Assembly: GCA_964615935.1 (NCBI GenBank)
Contig: CAZTTG010000096.1
Span: 1-24,436, forward strand
Source of the DNA: CAZTTG01 sp964615935
GTDB lineage: Bacteria; Planctomycetota; UBA1135; GCA-002686595
Reading direction: 5' to 3'
DNA length: 24,436 bases
In this document: positions 21,011 through 24,436 of the stretch, one piece after another
How the letters are laid out: each line of letters starts with the position of its first letter
How positions within the stretch are numbered: the first letter of the stretch is position 1
The notes under the pieces: model-generated
What the model saw: the letters and a program-made list of their open reading frames with translations, nothing else
What the model was told of the DNA's origin: nothing
The model's database searches: none
Program-made: the position numbers and the translations under genes

Positions 21011-21403
21011 ATGAGCTGCCGCGTTTCCCTCCCGCATCGTCTGGCCCTGCCGGCGGTCCTCGGCCTGTGCCTGCTCGCCTCCGGCTGCCTGATCGACTCG
21101 GACTCCGAGACCGAGTACTAGGGGCAGTACGTCAGCGAGGAGACCCTGGGCGAGATCCAGCCCGGAGCGTCGAAGCAGTTCGTCCTGGCCGTCCTGGGCG
21201 AGCCCACCCGGCGAGTGGACGTGGACGAGACGGACGAGCTCTGGAAGTGGGAGTACCGCCAGGAGACCAGCAGCAGCGGCACCGTCTTCCTCCTGCTCTC
21301 GAGCCGGCGGACCACCGGTCGGGAGGGGGCCGTGTGGGTCCGCTTCGATGGCGAGAAGGTGCTGCGGATCTGGCGCGACGGCGCGCCGCCGGTCGATCGC
21401 TAG
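21011..21403 (+). pseudogene. BamE/SmpA-like lipoprotein gene interrupted by an in-frame TAG
   Basis: GGAGG precedes ATG at 21011. The first 36 codons give a lipoprotein signal with lipobox LLASGC (Cys26) and an acidic linker SDSETEY. TAG follows at 21119-21121, and the same frame then runs 93 more codons (88 ending in G/C) to TAG at 21401. The downstream part, GQYVSEETLGEIQPGASKQF then VLAVLGEPTRR, is the BamE/SmpA/OmlA-type fold opening, continuing WKWEYRQETSSSGTVFLLLS and a C-terminal WVRFDGEKVLRIW strand. No ATG, GTG or TTG with a ribosome site restarts it near the break. TAG is a normal stop for other genes here, so this is a fresh nonsense mutation, a sequencing error or suppression. 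BamE-type proteins support outer-membrane assembly; this one is a relative, not certainly an orthologue. Confidence 0.65.
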
Positions 21404-21425
21404 GGAGCCTCGTTGCAGCCCACCC

Positions 21426-22634
21426 TCAGGGCAGGAACCCCCGCTTGTTGGCCAGCTTGCGGGGCAGGTACTCCTCGATCACGAAGTTGAGGCCCCACTT
21501 GGCCAGGGCCTGCTGCTCGGCGCGCACGCCCATCTTGAGGAGCTGGGCGAAGGCCTTGGCCCAGGGCCGGTGGGCGGCGAAGAAGGGGTCGTTCTTCAGG
21601 GCGTCCTTGGCGCGCTTGACGTCCACCGGCTGCAGGGGGTGGGTGGCGTCCTGGAGCTCGAAGTCGATGATGTCCTGGGGGGTGACGCCCAGGTAGCGGG
21701 CCTGGGGAACGCAGAAGAAGCGGTTGATGTGGGCGGCATTGCCCGAGCCCACCTTGAGGGTCCGGTAGATGTTGGCGATGCCGTAGGGGTCGCAGTCGAC
21801 GAAGCAGTAGACCGGGAGCTTGTTGGCGTCGGCCAGGCGGCGGATGAAGCGGCGGGTGGAGCGGGTGGGCACGCCGGCCATCTCCACCAGGATGCACGAG
21901 GCGCTCTTCCAGAACTTGTGGTTGTTCAGGCGCTGGAACATGCCCCCGGTCTCGATGGCCAGGATGAACTTGGCCTTGGTGTCGAACTTCAGGTGCTCGA
22001 CCGAGTGGGGGATGGAGTAGGAGCCCGAGCCGAAGGCGGTGCAGTCGATCTCGATCGGGCGGCCGGTCTCGGTGTCGATGTCGATCACCGTGAGCTGGCC
22101 GGCCACCGAGCCGCCGTGCTCCTCCGGGAAATAGCGCAGTTGCTCGCGCGAGAGCCCGTCCAGCGAGGCCAGGGCCTCGATGTCATCCATCACCGCGTCG
22201 GACTCGGTCTGCTCGCGGAACTTGCACTCGCCCCAGTTCTTGCTGACGTAGTAGGCCTCCCGCTTGGTGGCGAAGTCGTTGTTCTCGACCATGTCCTTGG
22301 AGATGGACATGAGGCGCAGGGTCTGGGCGAAGGAGCGCACGGTGTTGACGGAGAGCGCCCGGGCCTTGCGCCCGCGACCCAGCTCGAAGTACCCGGTCTC
22401 GGGCCGGTAGCTGACGTTGGAGAGGCTGCGGATGGGGAACTTGAGCTCGGGCAGGACGCGCTTGTTAATGCTGCTGCGGACCCGGCCGGCGGTGGTCTCG
22501 ATCAGCTTCAGGGTCTTGCGGTCCAGGGCGCTGAGCTTCGCGGCGGCCCGGCGGACCTCGACCGTGGAGGCCTTGGCGGGGGCCTTGCGGGCGGCCTTCC
22601 CGGCCTTCTTCCTGGCTTTCTTCTTCTTCGCCAT
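21426..22634 (-). CDS. top6A: DNA topoisomerase VI subunit A (Spo11-like)
   Basis: 402 residues. Cuts both DNA strands to let another duplex pass, with the B subunit. Winged-helix/CAP part with the catalytic tyrosine in TKREAYYV (Tyr129, second of the pair), then the Toprim domain with ETGGMFQRL (Glu228) and VDCDPYGI (Asp280, Asp282) as metal ligands. The N-terminal 25 residues are a Lys/Ala-rich tail (MAKKKKARKKAGKAARK) beyond the usual archaeal start, resembling DNA-binding histone-H1-like tails. It begins 13 bp after the B-subunit stop; the two form an operon. Topo VI is mainly archaeal and plant and only sporadic in bacteria. All key residues are present, so it should be active. Confidence 0.93.
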   Translation of the reverse strand: MAKKKKARKKAGKAARKAPAKASTVEVRRAAAKLSALDRKTLKLIETTAGRVRSSINKRVLPELKFPIRSLSNVSYRPETGYFELGRGRKARALSVNTVRSFAQTLRLMSISKDMVENNDFATKREAYYVSKNWGECKFREQTESDAVMDDIEALASLDGLSREQLRYFPEEHGGSVAGQLTVIDIDTETGRPIEIDCTAFGSGSYSIPHSVEHLKFDTKAKFILAIETGGMFQRLNNHKFWKSASCILVEMAGVPTRSTRRFIRRLADANKLPVYCFVDCDPYGIANIYRTLKVGSGNAAHINRFFCVPQARYLGVTPQDIIDFELQDATHPLQPVDVKRAKDALKNDPFFAAHRPWAKAFAQLLKMGVRAEQQALAKWGLNFVIEEYLPRKLANKRGFLP

Positions 22635-22647
22635 GGGGCGGGGGCTC

Positions 22648-24436
22648 TCAGAACTTGCGGCTGTTGTGCAGCACGTCTTCCAGGGTGTCGACCGTCTGAT
22701 CCCGCTCGCGGTCGGTCAGATCCAGGATCTCCTGCAGGGCGATCCCGATGTGGGGGATGTACTGCTCGATGTGGGAGCGCTTCTCGTACTCCCGCTTCAG
22801 GCGCCGCCCCTTGCGGATGTAGGTGCCCAGCTTGCGCCCGCACACCTGCAGGCCCAGCTTGATCTCCTTGACGATCTCGGGGTAGGAGGCGATGGCCTCC
22901 TTGGACTCCGAGGTGAAGGGGACCCACACCGAGGCGATGTGGATCAGCACCGCCATGGGCGCGACGGGCAGTGCGCCGCGCGGCTGCTGCAGGCCGTAGG
23001 AGCGCCAGTTGGTCCCGATGACCGCCTTGGTGATGGCGCAGGCGGACTGCAGGTGCAGCAGCGGCACCCGGTTGGCGAAGCGCAGCACGCGAGCCGGCTC
23101 GCCGGCGCCGGCGACCAGCTCCTCGGTGGCCTGCGCTGCGCTGGCGCGCTTGCGGATGCGGCCGGTCTCGGTCACCTCCAACCCGACGCCACCGGGCCTT
23201 CCGTAGGCGATGCCCACCTCGATCTGGAAGGGGTTGCCGCGGTAGACCGCCGCCGGCCGGGTGGCGGCCGCGTAGTAGTCGGCCTCCAGCTCCTTCTTGA
23301 GCCCCTTGAGGATCAGCTCCTCGCCGATGGGCGCGATGCAATCGGTGCTGGGCGAGCTGATGCGCGTCTGGTTGATGGCCTGGTGCAGGGCGCCCGCCTC
23401 GGCGCGCGCGCAGCGGGTGGGGTAGGAACGCTCGGTCAGGGCCCCGTCGGCCTTCTTGATGATGGTCTTGGCGACCTTGGCGCCGACTCGGCTGAACTCC
23501 TCCTGCAGGAAGCCGGAGAGGGTGCGGCAGCGGGTCTCCTTGAGCATCGCGATCAGGCGCCCCAGCTCGACCCCGTGGGGGTGCGGCTTGATCTCCACCG
23601 GCTGGTCGGGGAGCTCGCGGGTGTCGCGCTCGTAGGTGATCTCCTCACCGTTCGGATCCCGATAGCTCAGCGTCAGGTGGGGATTGGCGATGGCGGTCTG
23701 CTTCAGGTACATGTCGACCGAGCGCTGGCCCTTCTGGTAGCGGGCCTCCATCTCGATCTCGACCCGAGTGCCGTGCTTCTTGCCGTCCCAGTCGACCACG
23801 TCGCTCTGGTGGATCTCGGGCTTGTTCCGGGCGGTGTCGATCGAGAGCAGGAACTCGTGGGCGTTGCGCCGGGGGCCCGTGCGGGAGAGGATCCGCACGG
23901 GCTTGCCGGTGGTGAGCTGCCCGTACATGCCGGCGGCCGAGATCCCGATCCCCTGCTGGCCGCGGGATTGGCTGAGCTTGTGGAACTTGGAGCCGTACAG
24001 CAGCTTGCCGAAGATCTTGCCGATCTGGGTGTCCACGATCCCGGGCCCGTTGTCCTCGACCGCGACGCGGAACCGGCCCTCGCCGGTCTGGTCGATCTCG
24101 ACCCGGATCTCGGGCAGCAGACCGCCCTCCTCGCAGGCATCGAGGGAGTTGTCGACGGCCTCCTTGACGGCCGTGAGCAGGCTCTTGAGGGGCGAGTCGA
24201 AGCCCAGCAGGTGGCGGTTCTTGGTGAAGAACTCCGAGACCGAGATCTCGCGCTGGAGCGCGGCCATCTCGTCGGCGGAGCGCCGCGTCCGCTGCCGCCC
24301 GGCGGGGCGGGTGCGGGCGGTGCTGGCCTTCTTCTTGCGGGCGGAGCCGGCCTTCCTCCCGCTGGCGGAGCCGGTCTTCCTCGTGGAGGAGCGCCGGTCG
24401 TGATCTAAGTGGGAGGGGGTGGTGGGGTCCTGGGTC
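22648..24436 (-). CDS. top6B: DNA topoisomerase VI subunit B (ATPase), 5' end possibly beyond the window
   Basis: GHKL ATPase of topo VI. Counted from the ATG at 24267 it has 539 residues, the normal length. N-box EAVDNSLDA (from 36), DNGPGI (72-77), GKLLYGSKFHKLSQSRGQQGIGIS (two motifs, 87-110), then the H2TH region and the transducer domain (VPFTSESKEAIASYPEIVKEI part). However, no ribosome site precedes that ATG. The frame stays open to 24436, encoding a G/C3-biased Lys/Arg/Ser/Thr-rich tail (GRKAGSARKKKASTARTRPA) like that of the A subunit, with no ATG, GTG or TTG in it. The true start is therefore probably upstream of the window. If not, translation begins at 24267. Operon with top6A 13 bp downstream. 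Confidence 0.92.
   Translation of the reverse strand, partial: TQDPTTPSHLDHDRRSSTRKTGSASGRKAGSARKKKASTARTRPAGRQRTRRSADEMAALQREISVSEFFTKNRHLLGFDSPLKSLLTAVKEAVDNSLDACEEGGLLPEIRVEIDQTGEGRFRVAVEDNGPGIVDTQIGKIFGKLLYGSKFHKLSQSRGQQGIGISAAGMYGQLTTGKPVRILSRTGPRRNAHEFLLSIDTARNKPEIHQSDVVDWDGKKHGTRVEIEMEARYQKGQRSVDMYLKQTAIANPHLTLSYRDPNGEEITYERDTRELPDQPVEIKPHPHGVELGRLIAMLKETRCRTLSGFLQEEFSRVGAKVAKTIIKKADGALTERSYPTRCARAEAGALHQAINQTRISSPSTDCIAPIGEELILKGLKKELEADYYAAATRPAAVYRGNPFQIEVGIAYGRPGGVGLEVTETGRIRKRASAAQATEELVAGAGEPARVLRFANRVPLLHLQSACAITKAVIGTNWRSYGLQQPRGALPVAPMAVLIHIASVWVPFTSESKEAIASYPEIVKEIKLGLQVCGRKLGTYIRKGRRLKREYEKRSHIEQYIPHIGIALQEILDLTDRERDQTVDTLEDVLHNSRKF
24411..24434 (+). other. G-run array near the 5' part of top6B
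   Basis: Tracts GGG, GGGGG, GG, GGGG and GGG fall within 24 bp of the plus strand, opposite the top6B coding strand. They may simply encode the Pro/Thr-rich N-terminal extension on the other strand (TTPS). Confidence 0.3.

Noticed and set aside
21119..21121. TAG read as pyrrolysine
   Set aside because: TAG ends several intact genes here (11896, 11977, 20558, 20571), there is no methylamine methyltransferase context, and the site is in a linker.

Overview
The window is very GC-rich (about 70% by eye) and densely coded, with strong G/C preference at third codon positions. It is clearly bacterial: it has a Gld-type ABC operon, lipoproteins, a Tat signal and Shine-Dalgarno sites, alongside some leaderless starts. 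The gene mix (DUF4340 and Gld-type ABC operon, AGE-family epimerase, AmmeMemoRadiSam-type radical SAM enzyme, topoisomerase VI, many orphan envelope proteins) best suits an environmental high-GC bacterium. I would guess Planctomycetota or a relative, but no rRNA is present to prove it. There is no sign of phage, IS elements, CRISPR or tRNA genes. It reads as ordinary chromosome with several unusual loci.

Layout. 1-3300: myo-inositol-phosphate synthase (+), a small membrane-anchored protein (+), then an alpha/beta hydrolase (-) and a small DNA methyltransferase (+) that diverge from a 23-bp gap holding two overlapping -10-like elements. 3311-8402 (-): a four-gene operon of ABC ATPase, ABC-2 permease, GldG-like auxiliary protein and DUF4340 protein, with a candidate promoter at 8556-8584. 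8727-9086 (-): a small zinc-ribbon protein whose frame is broken only by one TGA, followed at the right distance by a GGUC-loop hairpin; this is a candidate selenoprotein with a bacterial SECIS. 9410-11896 (+): three envelope proteins of unknown function (membrane coiled coil, secreted, lipoprotein). 11977-15156: a GFA-family protein (-), an exported Mn-type metallophosphoesterase and an AGE-family epimerase (+), and a four-TM protein (-).

15390-20558 (+): a spermidine-synthase-like membrane protein, then an apparently two-gene operon of an exported LTxxQ-like protein ending in a Cys motif and a radical SAM enzyme of the AmrS type carrying a Tat signal. 20571-21403: a small membrane protein (-) and a BamE-like lipoprotein gene (+) interrupted by an amber codon. 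21426-24436 (-): topoisomerase VI A and B subunits, with the B gene open to the window edge.

The least explained items are the candidate selenoprotein; a dispersed intergenic inverted-repeat element present twice (9211-9285 and 15307-15380) with compensatory changes in its arms and a conserved G-run loop; a recurrent TACCCT element 6-9 nt before start codons, suggesting leaderless transcripts; and the Tat-targeted radical SAM operon.
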